DNA of 64,000 bases from Streptomyces violaceusniger (lineage in GTDB: Bacteria > Actinomycetota > Actinomycetes > Streptomycetales > Streptomycetaceae): NCBI GenBank assembly GCA_005405945.1, contig BJHW01000001.1, forward strand, positions 6,820,001-6,884,000, read 5' to 3'. The number at the start of each line of letters is the position of its first letter. The first letter of the stretch is position 1. The position numbers and the translations under genes are program-made. Below the pieces are notes generated by a model, which was given only the letters and a program-made list of their open reading frames with translations, made no database searches and had not been told where the DNA came from. Of the stretch, positions 45,117 through 54,137 are shown piece after piece.

Positions 45117-47680
45117 TCAGGTGATGGCTGTGGTCGGGAGATCGGCGGGCGGCGGAAGCATGCGGCTGTCGGCGACTCGCAGGGTGAGGACCATGGTCAT
45201 GCCGCCGCCGGGTGTGTCCTCCGCGGTGAGCGTGCCGCCCATTGCCTCGGCGAAGCCGCGGGCCACCGCGAGCCCGAGGCCGACGCCGGTCCCGCGGGGG
45301 GCGTCGCCATGGCGCTGGAACGGCTCGAAGATGCGGTCCTTCTCCTCGTCCGGAACGCCGGAGCCGCGGTCCACCACGCGCAATTCGACCCGGTCGCCGA
45401 TCGCGCTCGCGGAGACCTTCACCGCCCGTCCGTCGGGGCTGTACTTGACGGCGTTCTCGACGATGTTGGCCACGCTGCGTTCCAGCAGTCCCGCGTCGAC
45501 CGCGACCATGGGCAGATCCTCAGGGATGTCCAGGACGACGTCGGCCTTGGGCACGCCTACCAACGCCATCGGCGCCACCTCGTCCAGATACACCTCGCGG
45601 ATCAGCGGTGTCAGGGTGCCGGTCTGCAACCGGGACATGTCCAGCAGATTCCCCACCAGCTGGTCCAACCGGTCCGCGCCCTCCTCGATGGCGGCCAGCA
45701 GTTCCGCCTCGTCCTCCTCGGACCAGGCGACATCGCCGGAGCGCAAGGAGGTCACTGCGGCCTTGATGCCCGCGAGCGGGGTGCGCAGATCGTGGGAGAC
45801 CGCGGCGAGCAGTGCGGTGCGGATGCGGTTGCCCTCGGCGAGCTCGCGGGCCTGGTCCGCCTGGACCTGCAGGCGCTGGCGGTCCAGGACGACGGCGGCC
45901 TGGGCGGCGAAGGCGGCGAGCACCCGGCGGTCCTCGGCGGGCAGTACGCGGCCGCTGAGTGCGAGGACCATGTGGTCGCCGACCGGCATGTCGACCTCGG
46001 CGTCCTCAGGGCGTTCGAGTGAGCGGGCTTCGCCGACGCTGCCCGCGCAGGTCCACGGATCCCGTTCGCTCTCGCGCTCGAAGAGGGCGACCGAGTCCAT
46101 GGCGAAGGTCTCGCGTACGCGCTCCAGCAACGCTTCCAGGCTTGTCTCGCCACGCAGCACGCTGCCGGCGAGAAAGGAGAGGATCTCGGATTCGGCGCGC
46201 AGCCGGGCGGCCTGGTGGGTGCGGCGGGCGGCGGTGTCCACCACGGTTGCGACCGCGACCCCGACCGCGAAGAAGATCGCGATGGCGACGACGTTCGCGG
46301 GGTCGGAGATCGTCCAGGTGTGGGTGGGCGGGGTGAAGTAGTAGTTGAGCAGGGCGGAGCCGACCGTGGCTGCGGCGAGTGCGGGCAGCAGGCCGCCGAG
46401 CAAGGCCGCTCCGACGGTCAGTGTGAGGAAGAGCAGCACCTCGTTCGCGAAGCCCGGTCCCGTGCCGACCGGTCTTGTGTTGAGCGTGGTGAGGGCGAGG
46501 GTGAGCAGTACGGGCCCTATAGCACCGATCGCCCAGCCCGCGATGATCCGTGAACGGCCGAGCCTCGCTCCGCGGGCGACGGGGAGCCCGCGGCCCGTGC
46601 CGACCTCGTCATGGGTGACGATGTGCACGTCGAGGTCCGGGCCGGATTCCCTGGCGACGGTGGAACTGACGCCCGGCCCGAACATGTACTGCCACGTACG
46701 CCGACGACTGGCACCGAGCACGATCTGGGTGGCGTTGACGCCGCGCGCGAACTCCAGCAGCGCGGTGGGGACGTCGTCGCCGATGACGTGGTGGAAGGTG
46801 CCGCCCAGGTCCTCGACCAGGGTGCGCTGGACCGCCAGCTCCTTCGGGAGGCCGAGGTGAGGCCGTCGCTGCGGGCGATGTAGACGGCCAGGATCTCGCT
46901 GCCGGAGCCCTTGGCCGCCATCCGGGCGGCGCGCCGGATGAGCGTGCGTCCCTCGGGGCCGCCGGTGAGCCCGACGACGATGCGCTCGCGCGCCTGCCAG
47001 GTGGAGCGGATGCTGTGCTCGTCGCGGTACTGCTGGAGGTATTCGTCGACCCGGTCGGCGGTCCACAGCAGGGCCAGCTCGCGCAGCGCGGTGAGGTTCC
47101 CGGGCCGGAAGTAGTTGGACAGCGCGGCGTCGACCTTGTCGGGCGCGTAGATGTTGCCGTGCGCCATGCGGCGGCGCAGCGCCTGGGGCGACATGTCGAC
47201 CAGCTCGATCTGATCGGCCCGGCGGACGACCTCATCGGGTACGGTCTCGCGCTGCCGCACTCCCGTTATCGATTCGACCACGTCCCCCAGCGACTCCAGG
47301 TGCTGGATGTTGACCGTGGAAATGACGTCGATGCCTGCCTTCAGCAGCTCCTCGATGTCCTGCCAGCGTTTGGCGTTGCGGCATCCGGGGACGTTGGTGT
47401 GAGCGAGTTCGTCGATGATCGCGACGGCAGGCGCACGTCCGAGGACCGCGTCCACGTCCATCTCGGTGAAGGTGGTTCCCCGGTACTCCAGCTCCCGGCG
47501 GCCCACCTCCTCCAGCCCGCGCATCATCACCTCGGTGCGCGGGCGGCCGTGGTGCTCCACGAAGCCGACCACGAGGTCCGTGCCCCGCTCGACGCGCCGG
47601 TGCCCCTCGGACAGCATCGCGTACGTCTTGCCGACGCCCGGTGCCGCGCCGAGATAGATCCTGAGCTTGCCTCGTCCCAT
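45117..47680 (-). CDS. kdpD: KdpD osmosensitive K+-sensor histidine kinase, one frameshift
   Basis: About 854 residues. Order: KdpD domain with LGAAPGVGKTYAMLSEGHRR, Usp domain, four closely packed membrane helices (DUF4118: GPVLLTLALTTLNTRP, VLLFLTLTVGAALLGGLLPA), GAF-like domain, HisKA with AAVSHDLRTPLAGIKA (phospho-His), and HATPase with NIVENAVKYSPDG and GVGLGLAVARGF. One base added near 46855-46859 (SDGLTSAS-PKELAVQRTLV) joins the two frames. It senses low K+ or ionic stress and phosphorylates KdpE. It follows kdpE by 51 bases, with the kinase-less KdpD next. Confidence 0.93.
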
Positions 47681-47731
47681 GGTTCTACTGGTTCCTCATG
47701 TGGCGAATCGTGGTGCCGTCGAGCTACGCAT

Positions 47732-48418
47732 TCAGGTCTGTTCGAAGCGGTATCCCAAGCCGGCCTCGGTGATGAAATGCCGGGGGCGTGAGGGGTCTGC
47801 CTCGAGTTTGCGCCGTAGTTGTGCCATGTAGACGCGCAGGTAGTTGGTCTGGGTTTGGAAGGTGGGGCCCCACACCTCCTGGAGCAGCTGCCGTTGGCTG
47901 ACGAGCCGACCAGGGTTGCGGACGAGTACTTCCAGCAGCTGCCATTCGGTCGGGGTCAGGTGAACCTGGCGCCCGCCGCGATCGACCTTCTTCGCGGCCA
48001 TGTCGATGGTGAAGTCTTCGGTGGTGACGACCGTGGTGTCGTGAGCGGGCCCTCCGGCCTCCGTGCGGCGTACGGCGGCCCGCAGGCGGGCCAGCAACTC
48101 GTCCATGCCGAAGGGCTTGGTGACGTAGTCGTCGGCGCCCGCGTCGAGGGCTGCGACCTTATCCTCGGATGCCTGCCGGGCGGAGACCACCAGAATCGGT
48201 GCCCGGCTCCAGCCGCGCAATGCCGCGATCACGTCGGTGCCGCTCATGTCCGGCAGACCCAGGTCGAGCAGGACCACATCCGGACGGCGGGTTACGGCGA
48301 GTCGCAGAGCGGTGGCACCGTCGGAGGCGGTGTCGACGTCGTACTCGCGGGCTCTCAGGTTGATCACAAGGGCCCGTACGATCTGTGGCTCGTCCTCCAC
48401 CACGAGCACCCGAGTCAT
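47732..48418 (-). CDS. kdpE: KdpE response regulator
   Basis: 228 residues, OmpR family. Receiver: VLVVEDEPQIVRALVINLRA with the acidic pair, VVLLDLGLPDMSGTDVI with the phospho-Asp near residue 52, and YVTKPFGMDEL with the conserved Lys. The C-terminal winged HTH spans about 130-225 (HLTPTEWQLLEVLVRNPGRL, TNYLRVYMAQLRRKLEADPS). It activates kdpFABC transcription. In this operon the order is kdpE before kdpD, 180 bases after kdpC. Confidence 0.95.
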   Translation of the reverse strand: MTRVLVVEDEPQIVRALVINLRAREYDVDTASDGATALRLAVTRRPDVVLLDLGLPDMSGTDVIAALRGWSRAPILVVSARQASEDKVAALDAGADDYVTKPFGMDELLARLRAAVRRTEAGGPAHDTTVVTTEDFTIDMAAKKVDRGGRQVHLTPTEWQLLEVLVRNPGRLVSQRQLLQEVWGPTFQTQTNYLRVYMAQLRRKLEADPSRPRHFITEAGLGYRFEQT

Positions 48419-48598
48419 CGATGTACGCCTTCCTTCCGCAAGAGTGGCGTGTGAGGGTCCACGAGAGGGGACATGGCGGCGGAGCGTGGAGCTGCCGATC
48501 GCGGCGGAGCTGCGGGGCGATGACCTGTCAGCGGCGGTGGGAGCCCATCGGCCGAGGTGATCCCCGGCTTGTGGACCCCACCGCGGCTCACGGCGCGT

Positions 48599-49209
48599 TC
48601 AGCCCTTGCCGGCTTTCTTCAGGGCGATATTGAGTTCGAGTACGTTGACGTACGGGTTGCCGAGGAAACCGGCGGCGCGTCCCTCGGTGTGCTCCTTGAG
48701 CAGCTTCTTCACCTGCGCCTCGGGTAGGCCGTTGGCCTTGGCGACGCGTTTTACCTGGATCTTCGCGTACTCCGGGAGATATGTGGGTCGATGGCGGAGG
48801 CCGAGCCGGTGACCGCGTCCTTGGGGACCGCGGACTCGGGCACGTCATTGAATGTGGCGACCTGCTTCTTGGCGGCCCCGACCGCCTTGAGCAGTGTCGG
48901 GTCGCTGGCACCGAGCTGACTGGAGCCGGTGGTCAGCGGATCGTAGCCGCTGTTGGAGGGCCGCGGCTGGAACCACTTCGGGTCGGGCTTGTCGGTGTCC
49001 TTGAGGTTCCAGCTCTGTCCGATCAGGGACGAGCCGACCTCCTTGCCCTGCACGGTGACCATCGAGCCGTTGGCCTCGTCGTTGAAGGCTGCCTGGGCGA
49101 TGCCCGTGACGGCCAAGGGGTAGACGATGCCGGTCACGACGGTCAGCACGAGGAGCGCGCGAAGCGATGCCCAGGCCAGTCGGACAGCGCCGTGTACAGA
49201 GGTGTTCAT
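48599..49209 (-). CDS. kdpC: KdpC subunit of the K+-ATPase, one frameshift
   Basis: About 203 residues after repair. N-terminal membrane helix (ALLVLTVVTGIVYPLAVTGI), then SLIGQSWNLKDTDKPDPKWF and PSNSGYDPLTTGSSQLGASD, the well-conserved KdpC core, and after one added base near 48772-48776 the end SPEYAKIQVKRVAKANGLPE and NPYVNVLELNIALKK. KdpC is the small periplasmic-facing subunit that stabilises the KdpA-KdpB complex. Three bases separate its start from the kdpB stop, so they are tightly coupled. Confidence 0.93.
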
Positions 49210-49212
49210 GGG

Positions 49213-51345
49213 TCACCCGATCCCGGGAAGCAAGGAGATGAGCAGGTCGATGAGTTTGATGCCGATGAAGGGCGCGATTAGGCCACCGAGGCCGTAGATG
49301 CCCAGGTTGCGGCGGAGCATCTTGTCAGCGTTCACCGGTCGGTACTGCACGCCCTTGAGGGCGAGCGGGACCAGGGCGATGATGATCAGTGCGTTGAAGA
49401 CGACCGCGGACAGGATCGCGGACTCCGCGGAGGCAAGGCCCATGATGTTGAGCTTGTCCAGGCCCGGGTAGGCCGCGGCGAACATCGCGGGGATGATCGC
49501 GAAGTACTTCGCGACGTCGTTGGCGATGGAGAAGGTGGTCAGCGCGCCGCGGGTGATCAGCAGCTGTTTGCCGATCTCGACGACCTCGATGAGCTTGGTG
49601 GGGTTGGAGTCCAGGTCGACCATGTTCCCGGCCTCCTTGGCGGCCGAGGTGCCGGTGTTCATGGCCACGCCCACGTCGGCCTGGGCGAGCGCCGGGGCGT
49701 CGTTGGTGCCGTCGCCGGTCATCGCCACGAGCTTGCCGCCCGCCTGCTCGCGCTTGATGAGCGCCATCTTGTCCTCGGGCGTGGCCTCCGCCAGGAAGTC
49801 GTCCACCCCCGCCTCCTCGGCGATCGCCTTGGCGGTCAGCGGATTGTCGCCGGTGATCATCACGGTCTTGATGCCCATCCGGCGCAGCTCCTCGAACCGC
49901 TCCCGCATGCCCTCCTTGACGACGTCCTTGAGGTGGATCACGCCCAGCACCCGGGCGCCGTCGGCGTCCTCGACCGCGACCAGCAAGGGCGTGCCGCCCT
50001 CTTCGGAGATCCGGTCGGCCAGGGCGGCAGAGTCCTCCGATACGCTCCCACCGCGCTCGCGGACCCAGGAGATGACCGAGCCGCCGGCGCCCTTGCGGAC
50101 CTTGCGATGAGCCCCGTTCTCGACGAGGTCAACGCCGGACATGCGGGTCTGGGCCGTGAACGGTACCCATTCGGCGTGATCCAGCTCGCCCTCGTGGCGC
50201 TCGCGCAGCCCGTACGTCTCCTTGGCGAGCACAACCACCGAGCGGCCCTCGGGCGTCTCGTCGGCCAGGGAGGACAGCTGGGCGGCGTCGGCCACCTCGG
50301 CGGCGGTGGTGCCGCTGACCGGGACGAATTCGGCCGCTTGCCGGTTGCCGAGGGTGATGGTGCCGGTCTTGTCCAGCAGGAGGGTGGAGACGTCGCCGGC
50401 CGCCTCGACCGCACGCCCCGACATGGCCAGGACGTTGCGCTGCACGAGGCGGTCCATGCCAGCGATGCCGATGGCGGAGAGCAGGGCGCCGATGGTGGTC
50501 GGGATCAGGCAGACCAGCAGCGCGGTCAGCACGATCAGCGACTGCTCCGCCCCCGCATAGATCGCGAATGGCTGAAGGGTGACGACCGCGAGAAGGAAGA
50601 CAATGGTCAGCGCGGCCAGCAGGATGTTGAGCGCGATCTCGTTGGGGGTCTTCTGCCGGGCCGCGCCCTCGACCAGGTTGATCATCCGGTCGATGAAGGT
50701 TTCGCCCGGCTTCGTCGTGATCTTGATGACGATGCGGTCGGAGAGCACCTTCGTACCGCCGGTGACCGCGGACCGGTCGCCGCCGGACTCGCGGATGACC
50801 GGCGCGGATTCGCCGGTGATGGCGGACTCGTCCACGGACGCGACGCCCTCGACGACATCGCCGTCGCCCGGGATGATGTCGCCCGCCTCGCAGACCACCA
50901 GGTCGCCGACGTGCAGCTCGGTGCCCGGCACCCGCTCCTCGGCCTCGCCCGCGAGGCGGCGGGCCACGGTGTCCGTCTTGGCCTTGCGCAGCGTGTCGGC
51001 CTGGGCCTTGCCGCGACCCTCGGCAACCGCCTCGGCCAGGTTGGCGAAGATCACGGTCAGCCAGAGCCAGGCGGCGATGACCCAGCCGAACCAGTCGCCC
51101 GGGTCCGTAACCGCCAGGCCGGTGGTGAGTACCGAGCCGATCTCGACCACGAACATGACGGGCGACTTCACCAGCACCCGCGGATCGAGCTTGCGGAAGG
51201 CGTCCGGGAGTGACGTGACCAGCTGCTCGGGTGCGAACAGCCCACCGCCGACGCGGCCCTTCTTCTGGTGGCCGGTAGGCGCATCCTGGTGGGGAGCAAG
51301 TGTGGGAGTCGGGGTGGACATCTCTGGTTTCTTTGCGTTGGTCAT
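49213..51345 (-). CDS. kdpB: KdpB, P-type ATPase subunit
   Basis: 710 residues. It carries the phosphorylation motif TLLLDKTGTITLGN, the actuator SVDESAITGESAPVI, the nucleotide-domain KGAGGSVISWVRE and MTGDGTNDAPALAQADVGVA hinge motif, and seven membrane helices with the Kdp-type PTTIGALLSAIGIAGMDRL. It hydrolyses ATP to drive K+ import through KdpA. The start at 51345 overlaps the kdpA stop (ATGA). The N-terminus has a longer than usual polar extension of about 45 residues (TPTPTLAPHQDAPTG). Confidence 0.97.
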   Translation of the reverse strand: MTNAKKPEMSTPTPTLAPHQDAPTGHQKKGRVGGGLFAPEQLVTSLPDAFRKLDPRVLVKSPVMFVVEIGSVLTTGLAVTDPGDWFGWVIAAWLWLTVIFANLAEAVAEGRGKAQADTLRKAKTDTVARRLAGEAEERVPGTELHVGDLVVCEAGDIIPGDGDVVEGVASVDESAITGESAPVIRESGGDRSAVTGGTKVLSDRIVIKITTKPGETFIDRMINLVEGAARQKTPNEIALNILLAALTIVFLLAVVTLQPFAIYAGAEQSLIVLTALLVCLIPTTIGALLSAIGIAGMDRLVQRNVLAMSGRAVEAAGDVSTLLLDKTGTITLGNRQAAEFVPVSGTTAAEVADAAQLSSLADETPEGRSVVVLAKETYGLRERHEGELDHAEWVPFTAQTRMSGVDLVENGAHRKVRKGAGGSVISWVRERGGSVSEDSAALADRISEEGGTPLLVAVEDADGARVLGVIHLKDVVKEGMRERFEELRRMGIKTVMITGDNPLTAKAIAEEAGVDDFLAEATPEDKMALIKREQAGGKLVAMTGDGTNDAPALAQADVGVAMNTGTSAAKEAGNMVDLDSNPTKLIEVVEIGKQLLITRGALTTFSIANDVAKYFAIIPAMFAAAYPGLDKLNIMGLASAESAILSAVVFNALIIIALVPLALKGVQYRPVNADKMLRRNLGIYGLGGLIAPFIGIKLIDLLISLLPGIG

Positions 51346-53006
51346 GACGTCAGCCCTTCGGCAAGCGGGCCAAGCGCCAGGGCGGGGAAGAAGGTGAGGC
51401 CGGTGATGATCAGAATCGCCCCGACCAGCAGCCCCGTGAACAGCGGCTTCTCGGTCCGCAGCGTGCCCGCGGTGACCGGAACCGGCTTCTGCTCGGTGAG
51501 CGAGCCCGCCAGCGCCAGCACGAACACCATCGGCAGGAACCGGCCGAGCAGCATGCACAGGCCGAGCGCGGTGTTGTGATACGGCGTGTTGGCGGCGAAG
51601 CCGGCGAAGGCGCTGCCGTTGTTGTTCGCGCCGGAGGTGTACGCGTACAGCACCTCCGAGAAGCCGTGCGCGCCGACGTTGGTCATGGACGACTGCCCCT
51701 TGCCCAGTGCCATCGCCAGCGCGGTGCCGATCAGCGCCACAGCCGGGCTGATGAGGATGTAGCAGGCGGCGAGCTTGATCTCGCGGGTGCCGATCTTCTT
51801 GCCGAGGTACTCGGGCGTGCGGCCCACCATCAGGCCCGCGATGAACACCGCGATCACGGCCATGATCAGCATGCCGTAGAGCCCGGAACCGACTCCGCCG
51901 GGCGCGATCTCGCCGAGCATCATGCCCAGGAGCAGCACCCCGCCGCTCAGCCCGCTGAACGAGTCGTGGAACGAGTTGACCGAACCGGTCGAGGTCATGG
52001 TCGTCGACACGGAGAAGAGCGACGACGCGCCCTCGCCGAACCTCTGCTCCTTGCCCTCCATCGCACCACCCGCGGCCTGCGAGGCGGTGCCCGGGTGCTG
52101 AAATTCCAGGATGGTCACGGCGACCACGCCGGCGAACCAGATCATGGCCATGGCCGCGAGGATCGCGTAGCCCTGCTTGACGCTGCCGACCATCTTGCCG
52201 AAGGTGCGCGGCAGCGAGAACGGGATCACCAGCAGCAGGAAGATCTCCAGCAGATTGGAGAAGCCGTTGGGGTTCTCAAACGGGTGAGAAGAGTTCGCGT
52301 TGGCGTAGCCGCCACCATTGGTGCCCAGATCCTTGATGGCCTCCTGGGAGGCCATGGCGCCGGGGCTGATGCCCTGCTTGTCTCCGGTCAGTGTGGTGAT
52401 GTGGTGGATGTCGCCGAAGTTCTGCACGGCGCCCAGCGCGACGAGGACGATCGCCGCGATCACCGAGACCGGTACGAGGATCCGGACGATGCCGCGCACC
52501 AGGTCGGCCCAGAAGTTGCCGAGTTCACCGGTGCGGGAGCGTGCGAAGCCGCGGACGAGCGCGACGGCGACCGCGATGCCGACGGCCGCGGACACGAAGT
52601 TCTGCACCGCCAGGCCCATCGTCTGGGTGACGTGGCCCATGGCCGACTCACCCGAGTACGACTGCCAGTTGGTGTTCGAGACGAAGGACGCGGCGGTGTT
52701 GAACGCCTGGTCCGGGGTGATCGCCTTGAAGCCGAGGGACAGCGGCAGCTTGTCCTGGACGCGCTGGAGCAGGTACAGGAACAGCACACCGACGGCCGAG
52801 AACACGAGGACGGCCCGCAGGTAGGCGGGCCAGCGCATCTCGGCGTCAGGGTTGGCGCCTACCGAGCGGTAGATCCACCGCTCGACGCGGAGGTGTTTCC
52901 TGGAGCAGTAGACGGCGGCCATGTAGTCGCCGAAGGGACGGTGCACCAGGGCGAGCGCCACGAGGAGCGCTGATACCTGGAGCACGTCAGCGAGGACGGG
53001 GCTCAT
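51342..53006 (-). CDS. kdpA: KdpA, K+-translocating subunit
   Basis: 554 residues with about ten membrane segments. The four pore regions can be traced: AASFVSNTNWQSYSGESAMG, LGTNGGGYANANSSHPFENP, TTMTSTGSVNSFHDSFSGLS and YTSGANNNGSAFAGFAANTP, as in all KdpA proteins, with the glycines that form the selectivity filter. It binds and passes K+ with micromolar affinity. It follows kdpF by nine bases and overlaps kdpB. Confidence 0.97.
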   Translation of the reverse strand: MSPVLADVLQVSALLVALALVHRPFGDYMAAVYCSRKHLRVERWIYRSVGANPDAEMRWPAYLRAVLVFSAVGVLFLYLLQRVQDKLPLSLGFKAITPDQAFNTAASFVSNTNWQSYSGESAMGHVTQTMGLAVQNFVSAAVGIAVAVALVRGFARSRTGELGNFWADLVRGIVRILVPVSVIAAIVLVALGAVQNFGDIHHITTLTGDKQGISPGAMASQEAIKDLGTNGGGYANANSSHPFENPNGFSNLLEIFLLLVIPFSLPRTFGKMVGSVKQGYAILAAMAMIWFAGVVAVTILEFQHPGTASQAAGGAMEGKEQRFGEGASSLFSVSTTMTSTGSVNSFHDSFSGLSGGVLLLGMMLGEIAPGGVGSGLYGMLIMAVIAVFIAGLMVGRTPEYLGKKIGTREIKLAACYILISPAVALIGTALAMALGKGQSSMTNVGAHGFSEVLYAYTSGANNNGSAFAGFAANTPYHNTALGLCMLLGRFLPMVFVLALAGSLTEQKPVPVTAGTLRTEKPLFTGLLVGAILIITGLTFFPALALGPLAEGLTS

Positions 53007-53015
53007 ATCGGTGGC

Positions 53016-53105
53016 TCAGAACCTCTCGGGGAAGATAAGAGCGAGGACCAGATAGCCCAGGAGAGCGGCGGCCACGACCAGGCCGACGATGTTCTCTACG
53101 GTCAC
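53016..53105 (-). CDS. kdpF: KdpF, small membrane subunit
   Basis: 29 residues, one membrane helix: VENIVGLVVAAALLGYLVLA followed by LIFPERF, matching the KdpF pattern (ends LxPExF). The GTG at 53105 overlaps the stop of a 27-residue peptide upstream (GTGA). KdpF stabilises the KdpABC complex in lipids. Too short for ordinary gene finders. Confidence 0.9.
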   Translation of the reverse strand: MTVENIVGLVVAAALLGYLVLALIFPERF

Positions 53106-53185
53106 AGCTTTGACACTCCCTTGGCGATGAACGCCACCAACGCGAAGACCACGATCGTGGTGACGACGAAGGCCAGATCGGCCAT
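53102..53185 (-). CDS. 27-residue single-helix membrane peptide at the head of the kdp operon
   Basis: ATG at 53185 with AGGAG a few bases upstream; the peptide is MADLAFVVTTIVVFALVAFI followed by AKGVSKL and a stop that overlaps the kdpF GTG (GTGA). A hydrophobic helix with a basic end, the same kind of design as KdpF. Its position, ribosome site and coupling say it is translated and may be a second small Kdp-associated subunit. It is not KdpF by sequence. No function is known to me. Confidence 0.7.
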   Translation of the reverse strand: MADLAFVVTTIVVFALVAFIAKGVSKL

Positions 53186-53569
53186 CGTGTGCTCCTAGTG
53201 AGGTTCCGACATGCACTGACGCTTAGAGGGAACATCCCCGTCGGGCGTCCGCAGTCGCCGTTGACGGCTCCCTTACGGCCATGAGTCCGATTTTGACGGA
53301 ACCCTGACGCATACAGAACTCACCCGAGCGGATACGGTGAGTAACGATCAAGGACGTCGCCCAGTCGTCCCCCATACGGGCCTACCGGAGGCCCATCTCG
53401 GACCCGGCGCGAGCACTTCGCGTGCGCAGGCCGTGCTCATGGGGCCGGTCGGCCTCGCGGCATATGGATGGCGTCAAAAAATCCGAAAGCGCGTTCAATT
53501 GGCTTGTGTCGGGTGAATGTGTGTCGCATAGGTCGCAGGCCGCGGCGAACAGAGCGCAGGAGGTGCCAA
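53186..53569. promoter_or_regulatory. kdp promoter region with four CGTCA-type direct repeats
   Basis: On the minus strand CGTCAA (53266-53261), CGTAAG (53277-53272), CGTCAA (53298-53293) and CGTCAG (53309-53304) stand 11, 21 and 11 bp apart. Paired 6-mers on the same helix face are the expected target of an OmpR-family dimer, so these are the best KdpE boxes. The region of 384 bases also holds the promoter of the divergent DUF4118 gene. Nothing else coding was seen. Confidence 0.6.
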
Positions 53570-54137
53570 GTGGCCGGATGTCCGTTTCGTGACCGTGTCG
53601 CTCTGGCTGCCGCCCTGTTCGGCCCACTCCTCGTCGCTCTGGCGCTTGTGCCGTTTCGCACGAGTATGTCCAACACGAACATGGCGCTGATCCTGGTCGT
53701 CGTCGTGGTGGCCGTCTCAGCCATCGGGAACCGTGTCGCCGGCGCGCTGGCCGCTCTGTCCGCCGCCGCGTCGCTCAGCTGGCCGGGAGGCCCGGATCGA
53801 CGGACACGGTCGTCAAGCAGGTCTGCGAGCAGCTGACCGACGTATTGCAGTTGCGGGACTGCCGCTTCGAGTACGGCACGCTGTTGGGCAGCCCACCACG
53901 CCTGGGCAGGACGGCAGCGTAATCGCCGGGCGCAAGCGCTGGGACGTGGATCAGAACGGCTGGCCCGGGGGCGAGATCGAACTCCGAGCCATCGGAAATG
54001 GACGTTTTTGCGGTCGGTTCATGCTCCAGCCCACCCCGGGCACGACCCCATCCCGGCAGGCCCGAGTGGTAGCCGTGATCCTCGCCGACCATGTCGGATC
54101 CGCCCTCGACACCGCCGGGCCGGCCACGGACAACTGA
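53570..54137 (+). pseudogene. DUF4118 (KdpD-like membrane domain) protein, internally deleted
   Basis: Start GTG at 53570 has AGGAGGTG. The first half encodes two membrane helices (VALAAALFGPLLVALALVPF, ALILVVVVVAVSAIGNRVAG), the start of a DUF4118 domain, then around 53775-53795 the sequence jumps to a cytosolic part (DTVVKQVCEQLTDVLQLRDC, RKRWDVDQNGWPGGEIELRA). The FDFFLTRPYxxF helix pair, about 65 residues, is missing, and one base is missing near 53908-53912. DUF4118 is the membrane domain of KdpD, and this gene diverges from kdp, so it may once have been a K+-linked sensor. Confidence 0.7.
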
